64,000 nt of DNA, taken from assembly GCF_014236855.1 (NCBI RefSeq), contig NZ_CP051261.1, positions 2,604,001-2,668,000 of the forward strand, in the 5' to 3' direction. Shown piece after piece: positions 45,876 through 57,146 of the stretch (position 1 is the stretch's first letter; every line of letters starts with the position of its first letter). The position numbers and the translations under genes were made by a program. The stretch is from Xanthomonas sp. SI (GTDB taxonomy: Bacteria; Pseudomonadota; Gammaproteobacteria; Xanthomonadales; Xanthomonadaceae). Under the pieces are notes generated by a model. The model did no database searches. It had not been told where the DNA came from and worked only from the letters and a program-made list of their open reading frames with translations.

Positions 45876-48269
45876 ATGCGCATTGCGTTGACCCGCCGCG
45901 AGCTGTGCAAGGCGATCGGCGGCGGCCTGGTCGCCGGTCTCGCGGTGCCAGGCGCTGCGCTCGCTGCCGATGCCGATGTGGAGACAGCGCGCGCGCCGGT
46001 ACCGGCAGCCGCCGCCGAACCGGCCGCGCTGCAGCTGTGGTACCCGCGTCCGGCCACGCAATGGGTGGAGGCGCTGCCGGTCGGCAACGGCCGGCTCGGT
46101 GCGATGGTGTGGGGCGGCATCGCCCACGAACGCCTGCAGTTGAACGAAGACACGCTGTATGCGGGCCAGCCCCACGATGCCACCTCGCCGGAGGCGTTGG
46201 CGGCGTTGCCGCAGGTACGCGCGTTGATCTTCGCCGGTCGCTATGCCGAAGCTGAGGCATTGGCCGATGCGAAGATGCTGTCGCGCCCGCGCAAGCAGAT
46301 GCCTTACCAGCCGCTGGCCGATGTGCTGCTCGACTACGACCGTGCCGATGGCATCGACGGCTATCGGCGCGAACTCGATCTGGACACCGCGCTGACCAGC
46401 ACCCGCTTTGTCTCGGGCGACGCCACGCATGTCCGCGAGGTGTTCGTCTCGCCAACCGAACAGTGCATCGTGGTGCGTCTGTCCTGCGATCACCCCGGCC
46501 GCATCTCGCTGCGCATCGGCATCGACAGCCCACAGGCCGGCGAGGTCACCGAAGAGCAGGGTACGTTGCTGTTCGCCGGGCGCAACGCCGGTTTCGCCGG
46601 CATCGACGGCGGGTTGCGCTTCGCGTTGCGCGTGCTGCCGCAGGCCACTGGCGGCCAGACCCGCATCGAGCGCGGGCGGATCCGCATCGAAAACGCCGAC
46701 GAGGTGGTGCTGCTGCTGACCGCCGCCACCAGCTACCGGCGCTACGACGACGTCGGTGGCGATCCGCTCGCGCGCAGCGCCGCGCAGCTGCGCAAGGCGG
46801 CGGCGCTGCCCTATGCGCAGTTGCTGCAGCGGCATCTGGCCGAACACCGACGCATGTTCCGCCGGGTCGCGATCGACCTGGGCAGCAGCGCCGCCGCGCA
46901 GCTGCCCACCGACGAACGCGTACGCCGCTACGCCGACGGCAACGATCCGGCGCTGGCCGCGCTTTACCACCAGTACGGCCGCTACCTGCTGATCAGCAGT
47001 TCGCGGCCGGGCAGCCAGCCGGCCAACCTGCAAGGCGTGTGGAACGACCTGATGCAGCCGCCGTGGGAGAGCAAGTACACGGTCAACATCAATACCGAGA
47101 TGAACTACTGGCCCAGCGAGGCCAACGCCCTGCACGAGTGCGTGGAACCGCTGGAAGCCATGCTGTTCGATCTGGCAGAAACCGGCGCCCGCACTGCGCG
47201 GGCGATGTACGGCGCACCGGGCTGGGTGGTGCACAACAACACCGACCTGTGGCGCCAGGCCGGGCCGGTCGACGGCGTGAAGTGGAGCCTGTGGCCGATG
47301 GGCGGCGTCTGGTTGCTGCAACAACTGTGGGACCGCTGGGACTACGGCCGCGATCGCGCCTACCTGCAGCGCATCTATCCGTTGTTCAAAGGCGCGGCCG
47401 AGTTCTTCGTCGCCACCCTGGTGCGCGATCCGCAGAGCGGCGCGTTGGTGACCAACCCATCGATGTCGCCGGAGAACCGGCATCCGTTCGGCGCCGCACT
47501 GTGCGCCGGCCCGGCGATGGACGCGCAATTGTTGCGCGATCTTTTTGCGCAGTGCATCAAAATGGGCCGCTTGCTGGGCGTGGACGCAGCCTTCGGCGAG
47601 CGCCTGGCGGCGCTGCGCGCACAGCTGCCGCCGGACCGCATCGGCGGCGCGGGGCAACTGCAGGAGTGGCAGCAGGACTGGGACATGCAGGCCCCGGAAA
47701 TCCACCATCGCCACGTCTCGCATCTGTATGCGCTGCATCCGTCCAGCCAGATCAACTTGCGCGACACCCCTGAGTTGGCCGCCGCCGCCCGGCGCTCGCT
47801 GCAGCTCCGCGGTGATAGCGCTACCGGCTGGGGCCTCGGCTGGCGCCTGAACCTGTGGGCGCGGCTGCGCGACGGCGAGCATGCGCATCGTATTCTGGCG
47901 ATGCTGCTGTCGCCCGAGCGCACCTATCCGAATCTGTTCGACGCGCATCCGCCGTTCCAGATCGACGGCAACTTCGGCGGCACCGCGGGCATCACCGAAA
48001 TGCTGCTGCAGAGTTGGGGCGACAGCATCTGGCTGTTGCCGGCGCTGCCGCAGGCCTGGCCGCAGGGGCAGGTGCGCGGTCTGCGCGTGCGCGGCGCGGC
48101 AGGCGTGGATCTGGCCTGGCGCGATGGCCGCCTGCAGCATGCGCGACTGAGCAGCGAGCGTGGCGGGCACTACACTTTGGTTTACGGCGGGCAGTCCCTG
48201 ACCGCCGATCTTTCTCCTGGAGCGACGATGGAACTGGGTTTGCACGACGATCGGCTGGTGCGGCAATGA
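45876..48269 (+). CDS. GH95 alpha-L-fucosidase with Tat-like signal
   Basis: A 797-aa enzyme expected to remove alpha-1,2-fucose from xyloglucan side chains. The N-terminus 'LTRRELCKAIGGGLVAGLAV' has a twin-arginine pattern, so it may be exported folded. The catalytic (alpha/alpha)6 region contains 'VWNDLMQPPWESKYT', 'INTEMNYWPSEA' and 'FQIDGNFGGTAG', typical of GH95. ATG 45876 has a GGGAG site. The stop overlaps the xylulokinase start (ATGA). Confidence 0.92.
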   Translation: MRIALTRRELCKAIGGGLVAGLAVPGAALAADADVETARAPVPAAAAEPAALQLWYPRPATQWVEALPVGNGRLGAMVWGGIAHERLQLNEDTLYAGQPHDATSPEALAALPQVRALIFAGRYAEAEALADAKMLSRPRKQMPYQPLADVLLDYDRADGIDGYRRELDLDTALTSTRFVSGDATHVREVFVSPTEQCIVVRLSCDHPGRISLRIGIDSPQAGEVTEEQGTLLFAGRNAGFAGIDGGLRFALRVLPQATGGQTRIERGRIRIENADEVVLLLTAATSYRRYDDVGGDPLARSAAQLRKAAALPYAQLLQRHLAEHRRMFRRVAIDLGSSAAAQLPTDERVRRYADGNDPALAALYHQYGRYLLISSSRPGSQPANLQGVWNDLMQPPWESKYTVNINTEMNYWPSEANALHECVEPLEAMLFDLAETGARTARAMYGAPGWVVHNNTDLWRQAGPVDGVKWSLWPMGGVWLLQQLWDRWDYGRDRAYLQRIYPLFKGAAEFFVATLVRDPQSGALVTNPSMSPENRHPFGAALCAGPAMDAQLLRDLFAQCIKMGRLLGVDAAFGERLAALRAQLPPDRIGGAGQLQEWQQDWDMQAPEIHHRHVSHLYALHPSSQINLRDTPELAAAARRSLQLRGDSATGWGLGWRLNLWARLRDGEHAHRILAMLLSPERTYPNLFDAHPPFQIDGNFGGTAGITEMLLQSWGDSIWLLPALPQAWPQGQVRGLRVRGAAGVDLAWRDGRLQHARLSSERGGHYTLVYGGQSLTADLSPGATMELGLHDDRLVRQ

Positions 48270-49759
48270 GTCTGTACATCGGCCTGGACGTGGGCACGCA
48301 GAGCGTCAAGCTGCTCGCCTACGATGCGGATAGCCGGCGCGTGGTCGCCACGCACGGCCATGCGCTGGAACTGATCAGCCGCGACGACGGCACCCGCGAG
48401 CAGCAGGCGCAATGGTGGATCGACGGCATCGTCGCCTGCTTCGCCGCACTGAGCGCCGAGCAGCGCGCGCAGGTGCGCGCGATTTCGGTCTCCGGCCAGC
48501 AGCACGGCTTCGTGCCGGTGGATGCGCAAGGGCAGGTCACCGCGCCGGTCAAGCTGTGGTGCGACACCAGCACCCAACTGGAGTGCGAGGAGATCATGCA
48601 GGCCGCCGGCGGCGAACAGCGCTGCGTGGAGCTGGCCGGAAATCCGATCCTGGCCGGCTACACCGCCTCCAAGCTGCCGTGGACGCGCAAGCACCGCAGC
48701 GACGCGTACGCCAGCATGACCTCGGTGCTGCTGCCGCACGACTACGTCAATTTCTGGCTCACCGGCGAGCGCTACACCGAGTTCGGCGACGCCTCCGGCA
48801 GCGGCTGGCTGGACGTGCGCACCCGGCAGTGGTCGGCGCCGCTGCTGCAGGCGATCGATCCGCAGCGCGACCTGGCCGCGGCGCTGCCGCCGCTGGTGCC
48901 GACCGAAACCACCTTCGCCCTGTCCGCGGCCGCGGCGCAGACCCTGGGCCTGCCGCGCGAGGTGCGCGTGGCCACCGGCGGCGGCGACAACATGATGGCC
49001 GCGATCGGCACCGGCAACGTGGTGCCCGGGCGGCTGACGATGAGCCTGGGCACGTCCGGCACGCTGTTCGCGTACGCCGATCGGCCGGTGGTGGACGATG
49101 CCGCGCGCTGGGCCGCGTTCTGCTCGTCCAGCGGCGGCTGGCTGCCGCTGATCTGCACGATGAACTGCACCGTGGCCACCGAGACCATCTCGCGCCTGTT
49201 CGGGATCAAGACCGGGCAGGGTGAGGCCTTGCTCGAGGCCACCGCGCCCGGCGCTGGCGGGCTGGTGTTGCTGCCGTTCTTCAACGGCGAGCGCACCCCG
49301 AACCTGCCGGCCGCGCGCGGCTGCATGACCGGCATGGACCTCCACAACACCACCCCGGCGCATTTCTACCGCGCGGCGATGGAAGGCGCCAGCTACAGCC
49401 TGCGCAACGGCTTCGACGCCTTCGTCGATGCCGGGCTGGCGTTCGACTCGATCTACGTCACCGGCGGCGGCAGCAAGAGCGCCGGCTGGCGGCAGCTGAT
49501 CGCCGACCTGTTCGGCTTGCCGGTGCACGTGCCGGCGCAGGCCGAGGGGGCCGCGTTCGGCGCCGCGCTGCAGGCGCTGTGGGCCGACGGCCACGCGCAG
49601 GGCGACCAGGCCAGCCTGGCCGAGGTGGTGCTGCAGCACCAGCAGGACGAAGCGACGCTGTCGGCGCAGCCCGATCCGCAACGCGGTGCGCAGTACCAGG
49701 CGCACTACCAGACCTTCTTGAAACACTTGCATGCCATTGGCCCGCTCTACGCCGGCTGA
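48266..49759 (+). CDS. xylB: xylulokinase
   Basis: A 497-aa FGGY kinase that phosphorylates D-xylulose. It starts 'MSLYIGLDVGTQSVKLLAYD' and carries 'SGQQHGFVPVD', the catalytic Asp region 'GGGDNMMAAIG' and the ATP-binding 'VTGGGSKSAGWRQL'. It overlaps the fucosidase gene by 4 bases, so the cytoplasmic xylose steps are coupled to the exported glycosidases. Length is typical. Confidence 0.95.
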   Translation: MSLYIGLDVGTQSVKLLAYDADSRRVVATHGHALELISRDDGTREQQAQWWIDGIVACFAALSAEQRAQVRAISVSGQQHGFVPVDAQGQVTAPVKLWCDTSTQLECEEIMQAAGGEQRCVELAGNPILAGYTASKLPWTRKHRSDAYASMTSVLLPHDYVNFWLTGERYTEFGDASGSGWLDVRTRQWSAPLLQAIDPQRDLAAALPPLVPTETTFALSAAAAQTLGLPREVRVATGGGDNMMAAIGTGNVVPGRLTMSLGTSGTLFAYADRPVVDDAARWAAFCSSSGGWLPLICTMNCTVATETISRLFGIKTGQGEALLEATAPGAGGLVLLPFFNGERTPNLPAARGCMTGMDLHNTTPAHFYRAAMEGASYSLRNGFDAFVDAGLAFDSIYVTGGGSKSAGWRQLIADLFGLPVHVPAQAEGAAFGAALQALWADGHAQGDQASLAEVVLQHQQDEATLSAQPDPQRGAQYQAHYQTFLKHLHAIGPLYAG

Positions 49760-49798
49760 TCCACTTTTTCCCCCGCAAACGCACAGCAGGATTTCGTC

Positions 49799-51139
49799 AT
49801 GAGCAACTCCGTCTACATCGGCGCCAAGGAATACTTCCCGGGCATCGGCCGCATCGCGTTCGAAGGCAAGGCCTCGGACAACCCGCTCGCCTTCAAGGTC
49901 TACGACGCGACCAAGCGCATCGGCGACAAGACCATGGCCGAGCACCTGCGCTTCGCGGTGGCGTACTGGCACAGCTTCTGCGGCAACGGCGCCGATCCGT
50001 TCGGCCCGGGCACGCGCGCCTATCCGTGGGACGCCGGCAGCGACGCGCTGGGCCGCGCCGAGGCCAAGGCCGATGCGGCGTTCGAGTTCTTCACCAAGCT
50101 CGGCGTGCCGTACTACTGCTTCCACGATATCGACCTGGCGCCGGACGCCGACGACGTCGGCCAGTACGAGAAGAACCTCACGCACATGGTCGGCATCGCC
50201 AAGCAGCGCCAGGCCGACACCGGCATCAAGCTGCTGTGGGGCACCGCCAACCTGTTCTCGCATCCGCGCTACATGAACGGTGCCTCGACCAATCCGGATT
50301 TCAACGTGGTCGCGCGCGCGGCGGTGCAGGTCAAGGCCGCGCTCGACGCCACGGTGGAGCTGGGCGGCGAGAACTACGTGTTCTGGGGCGGCCGCGAAGG
50401 CTATGCCAGCCTGCACAACACACAGATGAAGCGCGAGCAGGACAACATGGCGCGCTTTTTGACCATCGCCCGCGACTACGGCCGCAGCATCGGCTTCACC
50501 GGCAACTTCCTGATCGAACCCAAGCCGATGGAGCCGATGAAGCACCAGTACGACTTCGACAGCGCCACGGTGATCGGTTTCCTGCGCCAGCACGGCCTGG
50601 ACAAGGACTTCAAGCTCAACATCGAGGCCAACCACGCCACGCTGTCGGGCCACAGCTTCGAGCACGACCTGCAGGTGGCCAGCGATGCCGGGCTGCTTGG
50701 CAGCATCGACGCCAACCGCGGCAACCCGCAGAACGGTTGGGACACCGACCAGTTCCCGACCGACCTGTACGACACGGTCGGCGCGATGCTGGTGGTGCTG
50801 CGGCAGGGCGGGCTGGCGCCGGGCGGCTTGAACTTCGACGCCAAGGTGCGGCGCGAGTCGTCCGATCCGCAGGATCTGTTCCTGGCCCACATCGGCGGCA
50901 TGGACGCGTTCGCGCGCGGGCTGGAAGTGGCCCATGCGCTGCTGACGTCCTCGCCGCTGGAGCAATGGCGCGCCGAGCGTTACAGCAGCTTCGACAGCGG
51001 CGCCGGCGCGGCGTTCGCGGCCGGCAGCAGCACGCTGGCGGACCTGGCGGCGCACGCGGCCAAGGCCGGCGCGCCCAAGCAGGTCAGCGGCCGCCAGGAA
51101 GCCTACGAGAACCTGATCAACCAGTACCTGATCCGCTGA
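49799..51139 (+). CDS. xylA: xylose isomerase
   Basis: A 446-aa enzyme converting D-xylose to D-xylulose with two divalent metals. It has '[15 protein letters not shown]' (catalytic His/Asp), '[12 protein letters not shown]' (metal Glu), '[13 protein letters not shown]' and '[17 protein letters not shown]' (metal ligands). The long class II form is typical of proteobacteria. It lies 39 bases after xylB. Confidence 0.96.
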   Translation: MSNSVYIGAKEYFPGIGRIAFEGKASDNPLAFKVYDATKRIGDKTMAEHLRFAVAYWHSFCGNGADPFGPGTRAYPWDAGSDALGRAEAKADAAFEFFTKLGVPYYCFHDIDLAPDADDVGQYEKNLTHMVGIAKQRQADTGIKLLWGTANLFSHPRYMNGASTNPDFNVVARAAVQVKAALDATVELGGENYVFWGGREGYASLHNTQMKREQDNMARFLTIARDYGRSIGFTGNFLIEPKPMEPMKHQYDFDSATVIGFLRQHGLDKDFKLNIEANHATLSGHSFEHDLQVASDAGLLGSIDANRGNPQNGWDTDQFPTDLYDTVGAMLVVLRQGGLAPGGLNFDAKVRRESSDPQDLFLAHIGGMDAFARGLEVAHALLTSSPLEQWRAERYSSFDSGAGAAFAAGSSTLADLAAHAAKAGAPKQVSGRQEAYENLINQYLIR

Positions 51140-51229
51140 TGCGCGCGACGGCCGGCGGCACCCTTGCCGCCGGCCGTGCTGTCCTTCCCCGATGGCGGCC
51201 TTCCTTTCTGCACGACACCAGGTGACTCA

Positions 51230-52657
51230 ATGTCCAGCGTATCCCTAGACCGCGCCCATGGCGCAGGCGAGAACACGCGCCTCATCATCCTCATCAGTTG
51301 CGTCGCCACCATCGGCGGCTTCCTGTTCGGCTTCGACAGCGGCGTGATCAATGGCACCGTCGACGGCCTCAAGCAGACCTTCCATTCCAGCGCCGCCGGC
51401 ACCGGCTTCGAGGTCGCCTCGATGCTGCTGGGCTGCGCGTTCGGCGCGTTCTTCGCCGGCTGGCTGGCCGACCGGCTCGGCCGCCGTGCGGTGCTGATCA
51501 TCTCCGCGGTGCTGTTCCTGCTGTCGGCGCTCGGCGCCGGCGCCTCGCACAGTTCGATGTTCTTCGTTTTCGCGCGGGTCATGGGCGGCTTCGCGGTCGG
51601 CGCGGCCAGCGTGATGTCGCCGGCCTACATCGCCGAGGTCGCGCCGGCGCGCTACCGCGGGCGCCTGGCCACGGTGCAGCAGATCGCGATCATCGGCGGC
51701 CTGTTCACCGCATTCCTGAGCAACTACGTGCTGGTCAAGCTGGCCAGCGCCTCGACCGAGCCGCTGTGGCTGGGCCAGGCCGCATGGCGCTGGATGTTCT
51801 GGATGCAGGCATTCCCGTCGCTGGTGTTCCTGCTGCTGTTGCTGGCGATCCCGGAAAGCCCGCGCTACCTGGTGGTCAAGGGCCGTCGCGAGGATGCGCT
51901 GGCGGTGCTGACCAGGCTGTACGGCCCGCGCGAGGCGCAGGCCAAGCTCACCGAGATCTCCGCCTCGCTGGCGGCCGACCAGCACAAGCCCAAGCTGTCG
52001 GACCTGGTCAGCAAGGTCACCGGCAAGGTGCGCCCGATCGTGTGGATCGGCATCGGCCTGGCCACCTTCCAGCAGCTGGTCGGCATCAACGTGGTGTTCT
52101 ACTACGGCGCGGTGCTGTGGCAGGCGGTGGGCTTCTCCGAAAGCGATTCGTTGCTGATCAACGTGCTGTCCGGCGCGCTGAGCATCGGCGCCTGCCTGAT
52201 CACGGTGATGCTGATCGACAAGATCGGGCGCAAACCCTTGCTCTGGATCGGCTCGGCCGGCATGGCGGTGTCGCTGGCGCTGGTCACCCTGGCCTTCGCC
52301 AGCGCCTCGCTGGACGCGGCGGGCAAGCTGGCGATGTCGCCGGGCATGGGCCGCTTGGCGCTGGTTGCGGCCAACGTCTACGTGATCTTCTTCAACATGT
52401 CCTGGGGCCCGGTGATGTGGGTGATGCTGGGCGAGATGTTCCCGAACCAGATCCGCGGCTCCGGCCTGGCGGTGGCGGGCGCGGCGCAGTGGACCTCGAA
52501 CTTCGCCATCACCGTCTCGTTCCCGATCCTGCTGGGCAGCATCGGCCTGGCCGGCGCCTACGGCATCTACACCGTGGCCGCGTTCATCTCGGTGTTCTTC
52601 GTGCTCAAGTACGTGTACGAGACCAAGGGCCGCGAGCTGGAGCAGATGCAGGGCTGA
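51230..52657 (+). CDS. MFS sugar porter (XylE/glucose-type)
   Basis: A 475-aa inner membrane transporter with 12 hydrophobic segments. Sugar-porter motifs are present: 'GWLADRLGRRAVLI', 'ESPRYLVVKGR', 'QQLVGINVVFYYG' and 'PNQIRGSGLA'. A proton-coupled xylose or hexose importer is likely, given its position as last gene after xylA/xylB. ATG 51230 has AGGTGA upstream. A strong terminator 138 bases downstream ends the locus. Confidence 0.92.
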   Translation: MSSVSLDRAHGAGENTRLIILISCVATIGGFLFGFDSGVINGTVDGLKQTFHSSAAGTGFEVASMLLGCAFGAFFAGWLADRLGRRAVLIISAVLFLLSALGAGASHSSMFFVFARVMGGFAVGAASVMSPAYIAEVAPARYRGRLATVQQIAIIGGLFTAFLSNYVLVKLASASTEPLWLGQAAWRWMFWMQAFPSLVFLLLLLAIPESPRYLVVKGRREDALAVLTRLYGPREAQAKLTEISASLAADQHKPKLSDLVSKVTGKVRPIVWIGIGLATFQQLVGINVVFYYGAVLWQAVGFSESDSLLINVLSGALSIGACLITVMLIDKIGRKPLLWIGSAGMAVSLALVTLAFASASLDAAGKLAMSPGMGRLALVAANVYVIFFNMSWGPVMWVMLGEMFPNQIRGSGLAVAGAAQWTSNFAITVSFPILLGSIGLAGAYGIYTVAAFISVFFVLKYVYETKGRELEQMQG

Positions 52658-52795
52658 GTCCGCGCCGGCGCGGTCCAGGCCGCGCCGGTGCCGAACGAAC
52701 GGCCGCCGGCGGGGCGGATCGCGGCCACGGCCCGTTGCGCAGCGTGCGGTGGCTGCGCCCAGGGCAGGCCGCCGCATCGGCCGGCCCCACAACGC

Positions 52796-52821
52796 AAAAG
52801 CCCCGCCAGGGCGGGGCTTTT
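52796..52821 (+). terminator. terminator at the end of the xyloglucan locus
   Basis: aaaagccccgcc / ggcggggctttt arms, 2-base loop. It lies between the sugar porter and tRNA-Glu and could serve both. Confidence 0.85.
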
Positions 52822-52849
52822 GTGGTTTTCGCTGCAGGCAAGGCGACGA

Positions 52850-52924
52850 TGGTGCTCCCTAGGGGGCTCGAACCCCTGTTTTAGCCTTGAGAGGGCCACG
52901 TCCTAACCATTAGACGAAGGGAGC
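52850..52924 (-). tRNA. tRNA-Glu (CTC)
   Basis: The reverse strand folds as a 75-base tRNA starting GCTCCCTTCGTCTAATGG and ending GGGAGCACCA. The anticodon loop CTCTCAA gives CTC, which reads GAG. Confidence 0.93.
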
Positions 52925-53027
52925 AGGTTGGTCGCATCGATTGCAGGGCGCTAGTATATGGGGCTAGCCGCCCGGCGGCAATCCCGCAACTCGATACGGA
53001 AGCGCCATCATCAATCCGCCAGTTCCT

Positions 53028-54371
53028 GTGCCGTTCACCCTGCAGCTGATCCCGCGCGATCAGCACAACGTCTCGCGCAAGGACATCAGTCCCAATGCGT
53101 TGCGCGTGCTGTACCGGCTGCGCGAAGCCGGCTTCGGCGCGTACCTGGTCGGCGGCGCGGTCCGCGACCTGTTGGTCGAGCTGCAGCCCAAGGACTTCGA
53201 CGTCGCCACCGACGCCACTCCCGAGCAGGTCAAGCAGCTGTTCCGCAACTGCCGCCTCATCGGCCGCCGCTTCCGCCTGGCGCACGTGGTGTACGGCCGC
53301 GAGATCATCGAAGTGGCCACGTTCCGCGCCAACGTCGACGACGGCAGCGGCGACCGCGAGCTCGACAACGGCCGCCTGGTCCGCGACAACGTCTACGGCA
53401 GCATCGAGGACGACGCGGTACGCCGCGACTTCACCTGCAACGCGCTGTACTACGCGATCGAGGATTTCTCGGTACGCGACTACACCGGCGGTTTCGCCGA
53501 CGTGCAGGCGCGGCTGATGCGCATGATCGGCGACCCCGAGCAGCGCTACCGCGAAGACCCGGTGCGCATGCTGCGCGCGGTGCGCCTGGCCGCCAAGCTG
53601 GACTTCGAGATCGAGCCGAGCACCGCCGAGCCGATCCCGCGCCTGGCTGGGCTGCTGGCCGAAGCGGCGCCGGCACGGCTGTTCGAGGAAGTGCTGAAGC
53701 TGTTCCTGTCCGGCGACGGCGTGGCCAGCTTCGAAGGCCTGGAGCGTTACGGCCTGCTCGCCGCGCTGTTCCCGGAGAGCGCAGCGGCGCTGAATTCCAA
53801 CCGCAGCGGCGCGCTGCGGCGGATGCTGATCGAAGGCCTGCGCAACACCGATGCGCGCGTGGCCAACGACGAGCCGGTGTCGCCGGCGTTCCTGTTCGCG
53901 CTGCTGCTGTGGCCGGCCTACTGCCGCGCGCTGATGGCGTTGCAGAAGCAGGGCATGCAGCTGGAGGAGGCGCAGCGCCGCGCCGCCGACCGGGTGACCC
54001 TGCACCAGCTGAGCACGGTCGCGCTGCCGCGGCGCTTCTCGCTGCCGATGCAGGAAATCTGGCTGCTGCAGTCGCGCTTCACCTCGCGCCAGAAGAAGCG
54101 GGTGGTGCGCACGCTGTCGCATCCACGTTTCCGCGCCGCATTCGATTTCCTGATCCTGCGCCAGTCGGCCTCGGCCGAGCACGAGGCCGACATCGCCTAT
54201 TGGCGCGAATTGCAGCAGCAGCCCGGCTACGCGCCGCCGCCGCGCGGCTTCGACCCGGAGGTCGACTACGTCGGCGACGAGGTGGCGATGGCCCCGGCCG
54301 ACAGCGAGGAAACCCCCAAGCGCCGCCGGCGCCGGCGCCGGCGTCCGGATGCCGCCGCACCGGCCGAGTGA
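53028..54371 (+). CDS. pcnB: poly(A) polymerase I
   Basis: A 447-aa nucleotidyltransferase that adds poly(A) tails to RNA and promotes its decay. 'YLVGGAVRDLLVELQPKDFD' holds the GG motif and the catalytic D56/D58 pair. 'RRDFTCNALYYAIED' and the RNA-binding segment follow. The C-terminus is strongly basic (a run of Arg before 'PDAAAPAE'), as in E. coli PAP I. A GTG start at 53028 fits the family. The stop overlaps folK (GTGA). Confidence 0.94.
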   Translation: MPFTLQLIPRDQHNVSRKDISPNALRVLYRLREAGFGAYLVGGAVRDLLVELQPKDFDVATDATPEQVKQLFRNCRLIGRRFRLAHVVYGREIIEVATFRANVDDGSGDRELDNGRLVRDNVYGSIEDDAVRRDFTCNALYYAIEDFSVRDYTGGFADVQARLMRMIGDPEQRYREDPVRMLRAVRLAAKLDFEIEPSTAEPIPRLAGLLAEAAPARLFEEVLKLFLSGDGVASFEGLERYGLLAALFPESAAALNSNRSGALRRMLIEGLRNTDARVANDEPVSPAFLFALLLWPAYCRALMALQKQGMQLEEAQRRAADRVTLHQLSTVALPRRFSLPMQEIWLLQSRFTSRQKKRVVRTLSHPRFRAAFDFLILRQSASAEHEADIAYWRELQQQPGYAPPPRGFDPEVDYVGDEVAMAPADSEETPKRRRRRRRRPDAAAPAE

Positions 54372-54880
54372 GCGTGTCGCCTAGTCCCGCGCCGGTGCAG
54401 GCCTGCATCGGCCTGGGCGGCAACCTCGGCGATGCGGTCGCGACCCTGCGCACGGCCATCATCGAGCTGGACACGCTGCCGCACACGCGCCTGCTGCGCG
54501 CCTCGCAGCTGTACCGCAGCCCGGCCTGGGGCAACCAGGCGCAGCCTGACTTCATCAACGCCGCGGCCGTGCTCAGCACTGCGCTGCCGGCGTTGGAGCT
54601 GCTGCAGGCGCTGCTGGCGCTGGAAGGCCGCCACGGCCGCCAGCGCACCCCCGGCGAACGCTGGGGTCCGCGCACCCTGGACCTGGACCTGCTGCTGTAC
54701 GCCGAGGCGGTGATCGACCTGCCCGGGCTGCAGGTGCCGCACCCGCACCTGCACCAGCGCGGCTTCGCCTTGCTGCCGCTGGCCGAGATCGCCGCCGAGG
54801 CGACCATCCCCGGCCATGGAACGGTGCGTGACATACGCGACCGCATCGAAACCGACGGGATCGTGGCAATCGGTAGATAA
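54368..54880 (+). CDS. folK: 2-amino-4-hydroxy-6-hydroxymethyldihydropteridine pyrophosphokinase
   Basis: A 170-aa folate-pathway kinase. It has '[19 protein letters not shown]', '[20 protein letters not shown]' and the metal-binding '[13 protein letters not shown]'. The GTG start overlaps pcnB by 4 bases; another GTG two codons later is equally possible. panB follows after 31 bases, so folate and pantothenate genes share an operon here. Confidence 0.94.
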   Translation: MSVSPSPAPVQACIGLGGNLGDAVATLRTAIIELDTLPHTRLLRASQLYRSPAWGNQAQPDFINAAAVLSTALPALELLQALLALEGRHGRQRTPGERWGPRTLDLDLLLYAEAVIDLPGLQVPHPHLHQRGFALLPLAEIAAEATIPGHGTVRDIRDRIETDGIVAIGR

Positions 54881-54911
54881 TGCCCGGCTTATCACCGCAC
54901 CGCATGAGCTT

Positions 54912-55726
<815 letters not shown>

Positions 55727-55730
<4 letters not shown>

Positions 55731-56566
55731 TCGAGACCATCACCGACCTGGCCCGGCTGCGCGCCGTCGTTTCCGGCTGGAAGCGGCAGGGCCTGCGCGT
55801 GGCCTTCGTGCCGACCATGGGCAACCTGCATGCCGGGCATTTCTCGCTGGTGATGCTCGCCCGGCAGTACGCCGACCGGGTGGTGTCCAGCGTGTTCGTC
55901 AACCCGACCCAGTTCGGCCCGAACGAGGACTTCACCCGCTACCCGCGCACCCCCGAGGCCGACACCAGCGGCCTGGAAGGCGCCGGCTGCGACGTGCTGT
56001 GGCTGCCGACGGTGGAGAGCATGTACCCGCTGGGCGTGGAGCTGGCGCTGCGCATGCACACGCCCGGCGTCAGCGAAGCGCTGGAAGGCGCCTGCCGGCC
56101 GGGGCATTTCGACGGCGTGTGCACTGTGGTCGCGCGCCTGTTCAACCAGGTGCAGCCGGACCTGGCCGCGTTCGGCAAGAAGGACTACCAGCAACTGGCG
56201 GTGATCCGGCAGATGGTCGCCGACCTGGCGTTCCCGATCGAGATCCTGGGCGGCGGCATCGTGCGCGAGGCCGACGGCCTGGCGATGAGCTCGCGCAACC
56301 AGTACCTGTCGGCCGAAGAGCGGCCGCGCGCGGCGCAGATCCGCCAGACCTTGCTGGCGATGCGCGACGGGCATGTCGCCGGGCGGCCGCGCGCCGAGAT
56401 CGAGGCGGCGGCGACCAGACAGCTGCAGGAGGTCGGCTTCGAGGTCGACTACACCGTGCTGCGCCTGCCCGACCTGAGCGAGCCGCAGGACCAGGAAGGC
56501 CCGCGCGTGGCCTTGATCGCCGCGCGCCTGGGGCGCACCCGGTTGATCGACAATCTGGAGTTTTGA
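55727..56566 (+). CDS. panC: pantothenate synthetase
   Basis: A 279-aa ATP-dependent ligase joining pantoate and beta-alanine. It has the HIGH-like '[13 protein letters not shown]', '[19 protein letters not shown]', 'FGKKDYQQL' and the KMSKS-like 'MSSRNQYLS'. It is translationally coupled to panB. A 580-bp repeat region separates it from panD. Confidence 0.96.
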
Positions 56567-57146
56567 GCGCGGCAGCGCATTGCGGCTGTCGCGGCGTCGG
56601 CGCCGGCAATGTGCCAAATACCGTCGAGGTGGCGGATCGCCTGTTGGCTTCGCGCGTCGCGACTGAAGTCGCTCCCACAGGGGCTGTCGAGCCCGCCGCT
56701 TCGTTCGTCGCGGCTGAAGCCGCTCCTACAGGGCTTGTGGCGAGCCGGCTGGGTGCACTGTAGGAGGGGCTTCAGTCCCGACCGGTGTCTGCAGTCGTCG
56801 GGTTCACCACTTCGTTCGTCGCGGCTGAAGCCGCTCCTACAGGGACTTGCGGCGAGCCGGCTGGGTGCACTGTGGGAGGGGCTTCAGCCCCGACGCTGTC
56901 CGAAGCCGTCAGGCCTGCCGCTTCGCGACGCCATCCGCAACCGCAGGATCCGCCGCGCGGCTGGCCGCGGTTGGCGTCGCTCGCACCACGCAGTGCCGCA
57001 TCGAGCAGTCACGTCCTGTCCTGCGCTCGGCACGCCGGGACGCGCAGCGGACAACGCCGTGCATACGCCGCCAAGCCTTGCTGCCACTGCCGCTTAACCC
57101 CTCGGCTGTTAAACTGCGCGTCTTTCCCTACCGCAGCACCGCGAGC
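56567..57146. other. 580-bp non-coding region between panC and panD with repeat array
   Basis: The left half is built of hairpin repeats (listed separately). The remainder, 56900-57146, holds no supported gene but must contain the panD ribosome-binding site and possibly a promoter for panD-pgi. The frames open here are due to base composition. Confidence 0.5.
56655..56896. repeat. array of about five REP-type hairpin units, including a 111-bp tandem period
   Basis: Five units of the gtaggagcggcttcagccgcgac family alternate in orientation (near 56658, 56707, 56757, 56818 and 56868). The block starting at tcgttcgtcgcggctg (56701) recurs at 56812, a 111-bp period. They share the motif of the perfect hairpin at 24735. 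Confidence 0.85.
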
